Source: Caldimonas mangrovi (GTDB lineage: Bacteria; Pseudomonadota; Gammaproteobacteria; Burkholderiales; Burkholderiaceae_C). Taken from it: DNA of 64,000 bases. The translations under genes were made by a program, and so were the position numbers. The notes under the pieces are model-generated. The model made no database searches, was not told the DNA's origin, and saw nothing but the letters and a program-made list of their open reading frames with translations. This document shows, piece by piece, positions 45,746-53,564 of the stretch; within the stretch, counting starts at the first letter, position 1; each line of letters starts with the position of its first letter. Where the stretch lies: contig NZ_JAMKFE010000003.1 of the NCBI RefSeq assembly GCF_023721835.1, positions 62,001-126,000 of the forward strand, read 5' to 3'.

Positions 45746-46839
45746 ACATTCTGCTTACAACCTTTCCCGAGCAGCGATCCGCCAATGTCGGAGACGCTCT
45801 TATTGCGTTCTCCGCACTGAATCTTCTCCAGGCCAGATATAGGGAATATTCACCAAAGGTGCTGTACCGAGAGTTCGATCTGGACACATTGGGTCACCAC
45901 AAGGCGGATAGCGTTTTGGCGCCGGGGTTCTCCGTTAGCGAGGGCGTTTATCGCAACCTGTACAGTCTGTACGCCGATCTAGATCGCCTCGCGCATTTTT
46001 ACCCTGTTGGCTGCAGCTTTCAAACGCCTTTGATTCCAGGCAAGCCACTTAATGCCTTTCGCTACGGAAACGACACGGTTTCATTTTTGCGAAATATGGC
46101 GACGAGGTTCGGCCCGTTGCCATGTAGAGATGCATCGATCGTTCGTATTCTTGAGAACAATGGCATCGCTGCAGTCTATTCCGGGGATTTGGCCTTATTT
46201 GACGAAACGCTTGTCGGCAAGGAGTTCACGGGCAGTGCGGAGCCTTCTTCGATTGTGGTGACGATCGGACACCATCCGAAATATGCCCATCAGTCTCTTA
46301 GGCTAATGCATCTCTTGAAGGAGCACTTCAAGGATGCGAAACTGTATGTCGCCTTTCATAGCCGTCCCAACGGGCATTCTCTTCAGCTCGCAGCGCAAGC
46401 TACTCGCTTGGGGTTCTCCGAACTTCACCTATATGGGAGCGTCGATAACCTCAATATCTACGATTCGATCGACTTCCATATCGGCTATCGTTTACATGGC
46501 CATGTGGCATTTCTTCGCCGGAGAAAACCATCGGTGCTGTTGATGGAGGATGTGCGATCGTACGGGTTTGCTTCAACGCCCGGGATGGAGGTTGGTTGTA
46601 TTCAGGCGTTCGTGCAGGATTCGCTAGAGCCGGAAGAAAAGGCAGCCGAGGCTGCGATTGGGTTTGCCCGTGATCAGTTGAGAGAGAACTTCTTGGGCTA
46701 CGCCCGGTGCTTTGCGAGCATCGATCGCACATACACCGATTTCATCGCCCCATATTTCAACAATCTTGCTAGAAACCTCTACCTTGAGGACTCTGCAACT
46801 CACAAAACGCAGTATCTGACGGAGGTTCCGATTTCATGA
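45742..46839 (+). CDS. Polysaccharide pyruvyl transferase family protein
   Basis: 365 residues from a GTG at 45742 that overlaps the stop of the fusion gene (GTGA). The PF04230-type pattern is visible: an N-terminal glycine-rich NVGDALIAFSALNLL, and a C-terminal IDFHIGYRLHGHVAFLRRRKPSVLLMEDVRSYGF with the His/Arg residues of the active site. Such enzymes transfer pyruvate from phosphoenolpyruvate to make ketals on surface sugars; some relatives act in other glycan reactions. It is co-translated with pseB (ATGA). Base composition is among the lowest in the window (near 50% GC), a sign of transfer. Confidence 0.75.
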   Translation: MNILLTTFPEQRSANVGDALIAFSALNLLQARYREYSPKVLYREFDLDTLGHHKADSVLAPGFSVSEGVYRNLYSLYADLDRLAHFYPVGCSFQTPLIPGKPLNAFRYGNDTVSFLRNMATRFGPLPCRDASIVRILENNGIAAVYSGDLALFDETLVGKEFTGSAEPSSIVVTIGHHPKYAHQSLRLMHLLKEHFKDAKLYVAFHSRPNGHSLQLAAQATRLGFSELHLYGSVDNLNIYDSIDFHIGYRLHGHVAFLRRRKPSVLLMEDVRSYGFASTPGMEVGCIQAFVQDSLEPEEKAAEAAIGFARDQLRENFLGYARCFASIDRTYTDFIAPYFNNLARNLYLEDSATHKTQYLTEVPIS

Positions 46840-47837
46840 CTCTTCACAACTCCACCATTCTCGTCACCGGCGGTACCGGTTCCTTCGGCAACACCTTCGT
46901 GCCGATGACCCTCGCCAAGTACAACCCCAAGAAGCTGATCATCTATTCTCGCGACGAGATGAAGCAGTGGGACATGGCGAAGAAATTCGAGAACGACCCA
47001 CGCGTGCGATTCTTTATCGGCGATGTACGTGACCGTGATCGCTTGTATCGCGCGCTCGACGGCGTGGATTACGTTGTCCACGCGGCTGCTACGAAGATCG
47101 TCCCGACGGCAGAGTACAACCCGTTCGAATGCGTCAAGACCAACGTGCTGGGCGCCATGAATCTGATCGACGCTTGCCTCGACAAGAAGGTCAAGCGTGT
47201 GGTCGCGCTGTCCACTGACAAGGCCAGCAGTCCAGTCAACCTGTACGGTGCCACCAAGCTGGCCTCCGACAAGTTGTTCGTATCCGGCAATTCCTATGCG
47301 GGAGGGCACGATACGCGGTTCGCCGTGGTTCGTTACGGCAACGTCATGGGCTCGCGCGGTTCGGTGATCCCGTTCTTTCTGTCCATCAAGGACAAGGGGG
47401 TGTTGCCCATCACCGACGAACGCATGACACGCTTCATGATCTCGCTCGAACAGGGGGTTGAACTGGTGTGGCACGCTTTCGACGACATGGAAGGCGGCGA
47501 GATTTATGTAAAGAAGATCCCTTCGATGCGGGTGGTGGACGTGGCCAAGGCGATTGCGCCCGAAGCCAAACTCGAAATGGTCGGCATTCGCCCCGGCGAG
47601 AAACTGCACGAGCAGATGATCGGCTCCGAAGACGCCTACTACACCTACGAGTACCCCGAGCACTTCAAGATCCTCCCGGCCATCCACAAATGGAACGAAT
47701 GTGAGTCCCGCATCAACGGCGGCAAGAAAGTGCCAGAGGGGTTTGTCTACGCGAGCGACAACAACCCCGAATGGATGAAGCCGGAAGCGCTCACGCGCTG
47801 GATCGAGCAGAACCGGGCCAAGATCGGAGCGATCTGA
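46836..47837 (+). CDS. pseB: UDP-GlcNAc 4,6-dehydratase (inverting) PseB
   Basis: 333 residues. First step of pseudaminic acid synthesis: converts UDP-GlcNAc to the 4-keto-6-deoxy L-altro sugar. The NAD(P) motif GGTGSFG is at 12-18, the SDR residues TDK 127-129 and Y137-xxx-K141 are present, and FVPMTLAKYNPKKLIIYSRDE is typical of PseB/FlaA1-type soluble enzymes. No membrane helices, unlike the larger WbpM/PglF dehydratases. It overlaps both neighbours by 1-4 bases. Confidence 0.95.
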   Translation: MTLHNSTILVTGGTGSFGNTFVPMTLAKYNPKKLIIYSRDEMKQWDMAKKFENDPRVRFFIGDVRDRDRLYRALDGVDYVVHAAATKIVPTAEYNPFECVKTNVLGAMNLIDACLDKKVKRVVALSTDKASSPVNLYGATKLASDKLFVSGNSYAGGHDTRFAVVRYGNVMGSRGSVIPFFLSIKDKGVLPITDERMTRFMISLEQGVELVWHAFDDMEGGEIYVKKIPSMRVVDVAKAIAPEAKLEMVGIRPGEKLHEQMIGSEDAYYTYEYPEHFKILPAIHKWNECESRINGGKKVPEGFVYASDNNPEWMKPEALTRWIEQNRAKIGAI

Positions 47838-48997
47838 TGATTCCGTACGGCAGGCAAGACATCCGTCAGGAAGACGTGGATGCCGTGGTTGAGGTGCTGC
47901 GGTCGGACTTCCTGACCCAAGGGCCGGCGGTACCGCAGTTCGAGCAAGCGGTTGCCGAATACTGCGGCGTCGAGCATGCATTGGCGGTCAACAGCGCAAC
48001 CTCGGCATTGCACATTGCCTGTCTCGCTCTGGGCCTGGGGCCCGGTGACTGGCTGTGGACCAGTCCGATCACGTTCGTTGCATCGGCCAACTGCGCCTTG
48101 TACTGCGGGGCACAGGTCGACTTCGTCGATATCGACCCTCGCACCTACAACCTTTGCCCGGTGGCGCTGGAGCGCAAGCTGGTCGAGGCCGAACGTGCTG
48201 GTCGGTTGCCGAAAGTCGTCGTCCCTGTGCATCTGTGCGGCCAGCCGTGCGATCTGGCTTCGATGCACGCGCTTTCGCAACGTTTCGGCTTCAAGATCGT
48301 CGAAGACGCGTCGCACGCCATTGGTGGCCGCTACAAAGGCGAGCCCATCGGGAACTGCCGGTATAGCGACATCACTGTGTTCAGCTTCCATCCGGTCAAG
48401 ATCATCACCACCGCTGAAGGCGGCATGGTGACGACGAACGATCGCCCCCTGGCGGACAAGATGGCGCTGTTGCGCACCCATGGCATCACGCGTGATGCGG
48501 CGCAGATGACGCATGCGCCAGACGGGCCCTGGTACTACCAGCAGATCGAACTCGGCTTCAACTACCGCATGACCGACTTGCAGGCTGCGCTTGGCCTGAG
48601 CCAGATGCGGCGGCTGGACAGCTACATCGAGCGTCGCCATCAGCTGGCCAGACGCTACGACGCACTTCTGGAGGGACTGCCTGTCACGACGCCGTGGCAA
48701 CACCCGGATGGCCATTCCGGGCTGCATCTATACGTCGTACGCGTCAAGGCGGGCCCTGGCACAGGGACGCACAAGCAGGTGTTCGAGGCGTTGCGTGCGA
48801 ACGGTATCGGGGTCAACCTTCATTACATCCCGGTGCACACCCAGCCCTACTACCAGCGCCTCGGCTTTGTGGAAGGGCAGTTTCCCGAGGCGGAGCGCTA
48901 TTACGCGGAGGCGATCAGCCTGCCGATGTATGCGACCCTGACCGACGAGCAGCAGAGCGAGGTCGTTCGTGCGTTGCAGGGAGCGCTGAGTTCATGA
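47837..48997 (+). CDS. pseC: Pseudaminic acid pathway aminotransferase PseC
   Basis: 386 residues from ATG at 47837, sharing one base with the pseB stop. DegT/DnrJ/EryC1 fold, PLP-dependent. The lysine that binds PLP is K188 in FSFHPVKIITTAEGG, and the AEDASH-type Asp/His (VEDASHAIGG) is conserved. Aminates C4 of the PseB product to give UDP-4-amino-4,6-dideoxy-N-acetyl-L-altrosamine. Its ATGA end overlaps pseF. The start is fixed by the overlap and by the canonical MIPYGRQDI opening. Confidence 0.95.
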   Translation: MIPYGRQDIRQEDVDAVVEVLRSDFLTQGPAVPQFEQAVAEYCGVEHALAVNSATSALHIACLALGLGPGDWLWTSPITFVASANCALYCGAQVDFVDIDPRTYNLCPVALERKLVEAERAGRLPKVVVPVHLCGQPCDLASMHALSQRFGFKIVEDASHAIGGRYKGEPIGNCRYSDITVFSFHPVKIITTAEGGMVTTNDRPLADKMALLRTHGITRDAAQMTHAPDGPWYYQQIELGFNYRMTDLQAALGLSQMRRLDSYIERRHQLARRYDALLEGLPVTTPWQHPDGHSGLHLYVVRVKAGPGTGTHKQVFEALRANGIGVNLHYIPVHTQPYYQRLGFVEGQFPEAERYYAEAISLPMYATLTDEQQSEVVRALQGALSS

Positions 48998-49686
48998 GAC
49001 TGGCGGTGATTCCTGCCCGGGGGGGCAGCAAGCGGATTCCGCGCAAGAACGTCAAGGCGTTCTGCGGCAAGCCTATCATCGCGTGGTCCATTGACGCGGC
49101 AATCCGCAGCGAGTGCTTCGATCATGTGATGGTATCGACCGATGACGACGAGATCGCTGAGGTCGCGCGTCAGTGGGGGGCAACCGTGCCGTTCATGCGG
49201 CCAACCGAGTTGGCCGACGACCATACCGGCACGATTCCCGTGATTCGCCATGCAGTGCAGTGGCATGAGCAGCAGGGCCATGTGATCGAAGCCGCCTGCT
49301 GCATCTACGCCACAGCACCTTTCGTGACAGCGTCGGACTTGCAGCGCGGGTGGGAGACGCTGCAGGCGACCGCGGCGGACTACGCCTTCTCGGTCACCAG
49401 CTACGACTTTCCCATTCAACGCGCGATTCGGATCACTGCCGCAGGCAGGGTCGAGATGTTCGAGCCTCAGCACTTCAATACGCGCTCGCAAGACCTCGAA
49501 GAAGCCTTCCACGACGCAGGGCAGTTCTATTGGGGACGCGCCGCTGCCTGGGGTTCGGCGCAGCCCATCTTTTCGAAAGCAGCCGCTCCGGTGATGTTGC
49601 CCCGGCATCGGGTGCAAGACATCGACACGATCGAGGATTGGGTGAGGGCCGAATGGATGTTCAAGGCCCTGCAATCGGTGCAGTGA
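48994..49686 (+). CDS. pseF: CMP-pseudaminic acid cytidylyltransferase PseF
   Basis: 230 residues. Final activation step: CTP plus pseudaminic acid gives CMP-Pse. The nucleotidyltransferase motif ARGGSKRIPRKN (8-19) and the later ACCIYATAPFVTASDLQRGW match NeuA/PseF enzymes. The gene order B-C-F-G-H-I matches pseudaminic rather than legionaminic loci. The ATG overlaps the pseC stop by four bases. Confidence 0.93.
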   Translation: MRLAVIPARGGSKRIPRKNVKAFCGKPIIAWSIDAAIRSECFDHVMVSTDDDEIAEVARQWGATVPFMRPTELADDHTGTIPVIRHAVQWHEQQGHVIEAACCIYATAPFVTASDLQRGWETLQATAADYAFSVTSYDFPIQRAIRITAAGRVEMFEPQHFNTRSQDLEEAFHDAGQFYWGRAAAWGSAQPIFSKAAAPVMLPRHRVQDIDTIEDWVRAEWMFKALQSVQ

Positions 49687-49691
49687 CGAGC

Positions 49692-50798
49692 ATGTCGGCG
49701 CGCAAAGCCGTCTTTAGAGTGGATGCATCGCTGCAGATCGGCACCGGCCATGTCATGCGATGTCTAACACTCGCGGAGCTGCTTCGCACCCAGGGCGTCG
49801 AGTGCCATTTCGTCTGTCGTGAGCATGCCGGGCACTTGCTGGATGTCGTCGCGCGGCGCGGGCATGAGGTGCATCGCTTGCCAATGGCTGAGCGCCCGGA
49901 TTCGATGGAGTCCCGGCAACTGCCGGCCCATGCAGGATGGCTCGGCGGGACTTGGCAGCTTGATGCGCATCAGACCGGGGCGGTGCTCGCGGCCACGCGG
50001 CCGCAGTGGCTGGTCGTGGACCACTATGCGCTCGATGCACGCTGGGAGAGCGCGGTGCGATCGGCGGCCGGGAGGGTGCTCGTCGTAGACGATCTTGCAG
50101 ACCGACGTCACGACTGCGATGTGCTGGTCGATCAGACTCTTGGTAGGCAGTCCAAGGAGTACGAGCACTTGGTGCCGTCGTCCTGTCGCTGCCTGACCGG
50201 TGCGTCGTATGCATTGCTTCGGCCGGAGTTCGCCCAATTGCGGCCGGAGAGTCTTGCGCGGCGGCGCGGGCAGATGCGACTTCAGCACGTGGTGATCACC
50301 ATGGGGGGCGTCGATCGGGACAATGCTGCAGGTCGAGTGCTCCAGGCACTCGATCGCTGTACGCTGCCCGAAGACTCGCATATCACAGTCGTGATGGGAC
50401 CGACCGCCCCCTGGCTGCTCCGCGTGCAGGAGCAGGCTGCCGCGATGCGGTGGCCAACCCAGGTACTTGTCGACGTGCACGATATGGCCCGTTTGATGGC
50501 AACCGCAGACGTGGCGATCGGTGCGGCCGGCAGTACGTCCTGGGAGCGGTGTTGTCTTGGCGTGCCGACACTGATGCTCGTGCTGGCGGACAATCAACGG
50601 GGCGTAGCCGAAGCGCTCGAGGCGGCAGGGGCAGCGATCGTGCTCGGAGACGCAGACGCCGGCCCCGACCGCATCGGAGCCGCTCTGCAAGACCTCACCG
50701 ACAACCCGCGCCTCAGGCAGATGATCGAACGCGCCGGCGCCGTGACGGATGGCCGGGGGGCTGTCGCCGTGTCGAGTTGCATGCTGGACGAACGATGA
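49692..50798 (+). CDS. pseG: UDP-sugar hydrolase PseG
   Basis: 368 residues from ATG at 49692; a GTG at 49683 that overlaps the pseF stop (GTGA) is an equal candidate and fits the overlap pattern of this operon. PseG removes UDP from UDP-2,4-diacetamido-altrose. The N-terminal VDASLQIGTGHVMRCLTLAE, including the catalytic His after GTGH, and the MurG-like C-terminal half (GAAGSTSWERCCLGVPTL) identify the GT-B hydrolase family. Cytoplasmic. Followed by pseH with an ATGA overlap. Confidence 0.92.
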   Translation: MSARKAVFRVDASLQIGTGHVMRCLTLAELLRTQGVECHFVCREHAGHLLDVVARRGHEVHRLPMAERPDSMESRQLPAHAGWLGGTWQLDAHQTGAVLAATRPQWLVVDHYALDARWESAVRSAAGRVLVVDDLADRRHDCDVLVDQTLGRQSKEYEHLVPSSCRCLTGASYALLRPEFAQLRPESLARRRGQMRLQHVVITMGGVDRDNAAGRVLQALDRCTLPEDSHITVVMGPTAPWLLRVQEQAAAMRWPTQVLVDVHDMARLMATADVAIGAAGSTSWERCCLGVPTLMLVLADNQRGVAEALEAAGAAIVLGDADAGPDRIGAALQDLTDNPRLRQMIERAGAVTDGRGAVAVSSCMLDER

Positions 50799-51313
50799 AG
50801 GAAGCCCATCTCCCAGACGGGCGAGTACGCGCGATGACGGAGCGCGACCTCGGTACGGTGCTTGAATGGCGCAATCATCCGGAAGTGAGGCGGTACATGT
50901 ACACGCAGCACGTGATTTCCATGGAAGAGCACCGGCGCTGGTTCGAACGGGCCGGGCATGAACCAGCTCGGCATCTGCTGGTCTTCGAGGATGAACGCGG
51001 CCCGACCGGATTCGCGAGCTTCCATGCACCCGGTCATGGTCGCGTTGCCGAATGGGGCTTCTACCTGGCACCTGACGCGCCGAAGGGAACGGGCAGGCGG
51101 CTGGGCCGCGCTGCTCTTGAATACGGGTTCTCGACGGCGGGCTTCCACAAAGTCTGTGGCGAGGCGCTGGCTTTCAACGAACGTTCCATCCGTTTCCATC
51201 TGACCCTCGGTTTCCAGCAGGAAGGTGTGCTGCGAGACCAGCATTTCGACGGCCAGGCCTACCACGCCGTGGTGCGGTTCGGTCTGCTCCATCATGAATG
51301 GATTCCGCAATGA
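50795..51313 (+). CDS. pseH: Pseudaminic acid pathway N-acetyltransferase PseH
   Basis: 172 residues from ATG at 50795. GNAT fold that acetylates the 4-amino group of the PseC product with acetyl-CoA: VLEWRNHPEVRRYMYT near the N-terminus, acetyl-CoA loop APKGTGRRLGRAAL, and the closing HKVCGEALAFNERSIRFHLTLGF. The EWRN and HxxF features match PseH. Overlaps pseG and pseI by 4 bases each. Confidence 0.92.
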   Translation: MKEAHLPDGRVRAMTERDLGTVLEWRNHPEVRRYMYTQHVISMEEHRRWFERAGHEPARHLLVFEDERGPTGFASFHAPGHGRVAEWGFYLAPDAPKGTGRRLGRAALEYGFSTAGFHKVCGEALAFNERSIRFHLTLGFQQEGVLRDQHFDGQAYHAVVRFGLLHHEWIPQ

Positions 51314-52383
51314 GCACGAGCAAGGACATGTCCACCCATCCCAGTATCACCATTGCCGGCCGACGCATTGCATCGACTGAGCCCCCATATGTCATTGCCG
51401 AACTATCGGCCAACCACAACGGCAAGCTGGAGACGGCGCTGCGCATCGTCGAAGAGGCGAAAAAGGCCGGTGCCGATGCGATCAAGCTGCAGACCTATCG
51501 CCCCGACACGATCACCTTGAACAGCGACGCGCCCGAGTTCCAGATTCGCGGGGGGTTGTGGGACGGCAAGACGCTGTACGCCTTGTACCAAGAGGCGCAC
51601 ATGCCGTGGGAATGGCACCAACCACTGTTCGAACGCGCGCGCCAGCTGGGTATCACCATCTTCAGTTCGCCATTCGACACCACGGCGGTGGATCTGCTCG
51701 AGGAGCTTGGTGCACCTGCCTACAAGATTGCCTCGTTCGAAGCCGTCGACCTGCCGCTGATCAAGTACGTTGCCGCCACCGGCAAGCCGATGATCATCTC
51801 CACCGGCATGGCTGACGCCGAAGAGATCCAAGAGGCCATTGACGCCGCTCGTGCGGGCGGTTGCAAGGAACTTGCGATCCTGCATTGCGTGAGCGGTTAC
51901 CCGGCACCAGCGGAGGACTACAACCTGCGCACTCTGTCCGACATGATCGATCGCTTTGGCATGGTCACAGGCCTGTCAGACCACACGCTGGACAACACGA
52001 CAGCGATCACGAGCGTGGCGCTCGGTGCTTCGATCATCGAGAAGCACTTCACCCTGGATCGCAGCGGTGGCGGTCCTGACGACAGCTTCTCGCTCGAACC
52101 CGCCGAAATGCAGGCGCTGTGTCAGGGCGCGAGGACGGCGTGGAGCGCTCTGGGAGCCGTTGACTATGGGCGCAAGTCGAGCGAGCAGGGCAATGCACAG
52201 TTCAGGCGCTCCTTGTACTTTGTGAAGGCCCTCAAAGCGGGTGAAGTCGTTACGGCCGATGCGGTGCGCAGTGTCCGACCCGGGTTTGGCCTCGCGCCGA
52301 AGCACTGGGATCAGGTGATCGGCAAGCGTCTCGCTCAAGACGTCGCGGCCAACACGGCCGTCGAATGGCGAGTGCTGGCTTGA
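51310..52383 (+). CDS. pseI: Pseudaminic acid synthase PseI
   Basis: 357 residues from ATG at 51310 (ATGA overlap with pseH; another ATG at 51328). NeuB-family TIM barrel condensing 2,4-diacetamido-altrose with phosphoenolpyruvate. Markers: PYVIAELSANHNGKLE, KLQTYRPDTITL, FSSPFDTTAVDLLEELGAPAYKIASFE, ISTGMA and ASIIEKHFTLDRSGGGPDD. A C-terminal antifreeze/SAF-like domain follows (about residues 300-357). It completes the six-gene CMP-Pse pathway. Confidence 0.95.
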   Translation: MSTSKDMSTHPSITIAGRRIASTEPPYVIAELSANHNGKLETALRIVEEAKKAGADAIKLQTYRPDTITLNSDAPEFQIRGGLWDGKTLYALYQEAHMPWEWHQPLFERARQLGITIFSSPFDTTAVDLLEELGAPAYKIASFEAVDLPLIKYVAATGKPMIISTGMADAEEIQEAIDAARAGGCKELAILHCVSGYPAPAEDYNLRTLSDMIDRFGMVTGLSDHTLDNTTAITSVALGASIIEKHFTLDRSGGGPDDSFSLEPAEMQALCQGARTAWSALGAVDYGRKSSEQGNAQFRRSLYFVKALKAGEVVTADAVRSVRPGFGLAPKHWDQVIGKRLAQDVAANTAVEWRVLA

Positions 52384-52406
52384 TTCAAAAAAGCGGAGGG
52401 GGTCGA

Positions 52407-53504
52407 ATGGTTGCGTTTCTCGATGAGAAGTATCTGCAAGGCGCAGACGTCTGCTTCATCCATTTCACGAGCCGGACCAAGAAGCCGGGCACATTCGAGA
52501 AATATCCGACCCCGCCGGGAGTGAGCAATGTTTACGTGAACTGCGAGAACAACGGCTGGTATCTGAACGGCATTCCTGAGCTGGGCGATATGCGTACCGC
52601 GGCAACTGCACTGTCGCAACGAGCGAAAGCGGCGGGTGCTTCGAAGATCATATGCATCGGTGCTTCGATGGGAGCCTGCGGTGCTGCCTTATATGCCGCG
52701 TTGATGGGTGCGGAGCTGATCGCCTTTGGCACTGAATTGTGGCCCAACATATATACCGGCTTCAGCAGAGAGAATCTGGCCCCAGACGTTCGCGTGGATC
52801 CGTCACAGCTGGGAACGCCCAGTCGCGCACTGCTGCTTTGCGGGACAACTTGGCTTTCGGATCTGATATGTGCTCATCACTTCCAGCGTGCCTGGCCTAG
52901 CTGCCGGGCTGTTTATTTGCACAACTGCAAACACGAGTCGGCGCGGTTCTTGAAGGACAGAGGTGTTCTGCCGCTGCTGCTGGAAGCCTTCATCCGAGGC
53001 GAAAGTGAAGAGGCCGCAATTGCAAAGGTAAAAACTTTGCCGACGCAGACGGTCGAAAATCTTGACGTGCCGGCTCCCGCTGAGCTTGACGACACATCTT
53101 TGGAACGGTTTGCATTTGCGCTCTCAGAGCACTTGACGGTGGGCGAGCGCATGAAGATCGGCACTTTTCTGTACACGCAAAAGGCACTTACCCCAGCAGC
53201 GAGGTATCTTGCTGGACTCAAGGCTGCCTGCGGCGACACCGCCGAGATGACACTTGTCGAAGTCATGACGTTGCGCAAGCTCAATCGCTACGCCGAAGCG
53301 CTGCAACTATTGCGCAGCATAGAGAGGAATCCGTACTTTCGTGAGCAAGCCCTTTGGTACAAGGCATTGCTGCTTGAGAAGCTGGGGCGCGCGTCCGATG
53401 CAGCGGCAGTCTTTCAGATCATTGTCGAAGAGCACATGAAGAGTTCCATTGCCAACGGAGCGAAGGAACGTCTCAAGGCTCTTGCACCGGAGGCGATGCA
53501 ATGA
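52407..53504 (+). CDS. Serine-hydrolase/TPR protein of the capsule locus
   Basis: 365 residues from ATG at 52407 with a GGAGGGGG site. The N-terminal 220 residues look like an alpha/beta hydrolase: a nucleophile elbow ICIGASMGACGAALYAALMG (Ser87) and a candidate catalytic-His segment HNCKHESARF. The C-terminal 130 residues are TPR-like helices (YLAGLKAACGD...; YAEALQLLRSIERNPYFREQALWYKALLLEKLGR). No signal peptide. GC is clearly below the neighbours. Its place between pseI and kpsC suggests capsule modification, for example de-O-acylation or acyl transfer. This is inferred and I know no characterised homologue. Confidence 0.6.
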   Translation: MVAFLDEKYLQGADVCFIHFTSRTKKPGTFEKYPTPPGVSNVYVNCENNGWYLNGIPELGDMRTAATALSQRAKAAGASKIICIGASMGACGAALYAALMGAELIAFGTELWPNIYTGFSRENLAPDVRVDPSQLGTPSRALLLCGTTWLSDLICAHHFQRAWPSCRAVYLHNCKHESARFLKDRGVLPLLLEAFIRGESEEAAIAKVKTLPTQTVENLDVPAPAELDDTSLERFAFALSEHLTVGERMKIGTFLYTQKALTPAARYLAGLKAACGDTAEMTLVEVMTLRKLNRYAEALQLLRSIERNPYFREQALWYKALLLEKLGRASDAAAVFQIIVEEHMKSSIANGAKERLKALAPEAMQ

Positions 53505-53564
53505 GCGCCGGTCAATATTTGCCTCGCTGGCAATGAATGGCTCCCGCTGTCAGGCGCAGCAGTT

